Below are positions 63,501 through 64,000 of a stretch of 64,000 nt of DNA, one piece after another. Source of the stretch: Bedellia somnulentella (taxonomy: Eukaryota; Arthropoda; Insecta; Lepidoptera; Bedelliidae); assembly GCA_963576735.1 (NCBI GenBank), contig OY755198.1, positions 2,046,001 through 2,110,000 of the forward strand. Reading direction: 5' to 3'. The notes under the pieces are model-generated. The model was given only the letters and a program-made list of their open reading frames with translations. It was not told the DNA's origin and did no database searches. Position 1 is the first letter of the stretch. Each line of letters starts with the position of its first letter. The translations under genes were made by a program, and so were the position numbers.

Positions 63501-63765
63501 TAGCCCTAAGATTGGTGCCAGTATTTGTGAATATGTGCCTGTTGCTGAATCTAGTCTAGTAGTTTAATGAAGATATATTAAATTGTACCGCTGCATGAAT
63601 AATACCAAATATCAAACGAAAATCCTTAAGAACATACTTTCATAAGATAGACTACTTGCGAAATACCAGGTCGATAGTTGAACTCACCTTAAACAATGGT
63701 TTATGTACATTTGGTGTTGAGATAGTAACTCCTTCTTTCAATTCTTCAGTGCCCATTTCCTTTTT
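60557..63765 (-). pseudogene. P-element/THAP9-like transposase, decayed, multi-exon
   Basis: Recognisable exons (minus strand): 63765-63688, 63409-62696, 62626-62373, 61953-61798, 61628-about 60557, with GT-AG borders. Key phrases: KSPRTYRLLARLFCLPS, LTFDEMSIRKNLNW and ASHALVFMLVGIRKRWKQPVAYYL (exon 2), ATVCDLDGVNVKALENLG and PDPPHLLKCFRS (exon 3), ASWNHIRKFYEVDN and RLSARHI (exon 4), TRRINQDPLEN followed after a frameshift by LFGCIRANCG, and YVCGFIFKKYSQDC (exon 5). Damage: TAG at 63139-63137, TAA and TGA in exon 3, TGA at 61377-61375 and a frameshift near 61287. The N-terminal THAP domain would lie right of the window or in unseen exons. Catalytic D in FDEMSIR is present. Confidence 0.8.
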
Positions 63766-63926
63766 CTGAAAAAAAAAATAAACTGCTCAAACCACTTAAA
63801 ATAATTTAAATTTCCCCCCAATAACTGTGACTTCCACCGAACAGGTCCAGGTTCAATTACCAAGTCAGCAGGGCACCAGTATTGTGTTGTGAAATTAGTT
63901 TTGACATAATCAGAATTTACTTACAA
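63766..63926. other. No gene seen; probable intron of the P-like transposase
   Basis: Contains the pyrimidine tract of the exon 1 acceptor and otherwise nothing that I can support. Confidence 0.4.
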
Positions 63927-63983
63927 GATGAAACTGAGAAAAAACACTATTCTATTCTATAGTGTTTTTTTCTCAGTTTCATC
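63927..63983. repeat. Perfect hairpin, 23-24 bp arms
   Basis: GATGAAACTGAGAAAAAACA at the left and its complement TGTTTTTTTCTCAGTTTCATC at the right, separated by ATTCTATTCT. The arms differ only in the length of the A/T run. It may be a small foldback element or the tip of one continuing beyond the window. Confidence 0.75.
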
Positions 63984-64000
63984 AATTTGGTAAATTTAAT

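Overview
This window is eukaryotic genomic DNA, almost certainly from an insect and most likely a moth or butterfly. There is no bacterial operon structure. The background is AT-rich, one spliced host gene has canonical GT-AG introns, and nearly everything else is transposable elements. The lepidopteran assignment is an inference from the mixture of elements: piggyBac with TTAA targets, an R2-like restriction-endonuclease LINE, Jockey/CR1/I-like LINEs, tRNA-derived SINEs and many MITEs. The species cannot be named from the sequence.

Left part (1-18.2 kb): a Copia element on the minus strand runs off the left edge; its 133-bp LTR and primer-binding site are visible and it sits in a THAP-domain exon. 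A complete R2-like retrotransposon (zinc finger, RT with YLDDG, restriction-like endonuclease) follows at 2.5-5.9 kb, then a foldback MITE, then a GC-rich full-length Jockey-like LINE (6.8-11.8 kb), a decayed Ty3/Gypsy integrase and a fragment of a DNA transposase.

Host gene (18.8-29.4 kb, minus strand): five exons join without a phase error into a 356-codon ORF with an N-terminal zf-HIT finger, which I read as ZNHIT6/BCD1, a box C/D snoRNP assembly factor. Its introns are filled with copies of a roughly 250-bp repeat tailed by (TATG)n, two 250-bp foldback MITEs, a LINE fragment, and a 3.5-kb DNA transposon whose terminus lies 14 bp from the exon 3 acceptor.

Nested block (29.9-49.6 kb, minus strand): one I/R1-like LINE ('LINE A') is split by two large insertions. 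One is a complete CR1-like LINE ('LINE B', about 44.3-48.8 kb) whose ORF1 and ORF2 are joined across a U UUU UUA heptamer. The other is an 8.9-kb DNA transposon (32142-41028) with 28-bp terminal inverted repeats, arrays of a short GCAGTAA motif near both ends, and two different DDE-like transposase genes, one nearly intact.

Right part (50.4-64 kb): two inverted copies of a 1.0-1.4 kb non-autonomous transposon with 8-bp target duplications flank a second copy of the R2-like retrotransposon, which is itself inserted into a palindromic MITE. Then come tRNA-derived SINEs, an internally deleted piggyBac element inside another palindromic MITE copy, and a multi-exon, decayed P-element/THAP9-type transposase.

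The most unusual items are the transposon group with arrayed 10-13 bp subterminal motifs and conserved GHT/GHGKG-type transposases (three different elements here), the probable -1 frameshift in LINE B, and the AATT-targeting palindromic MITE.
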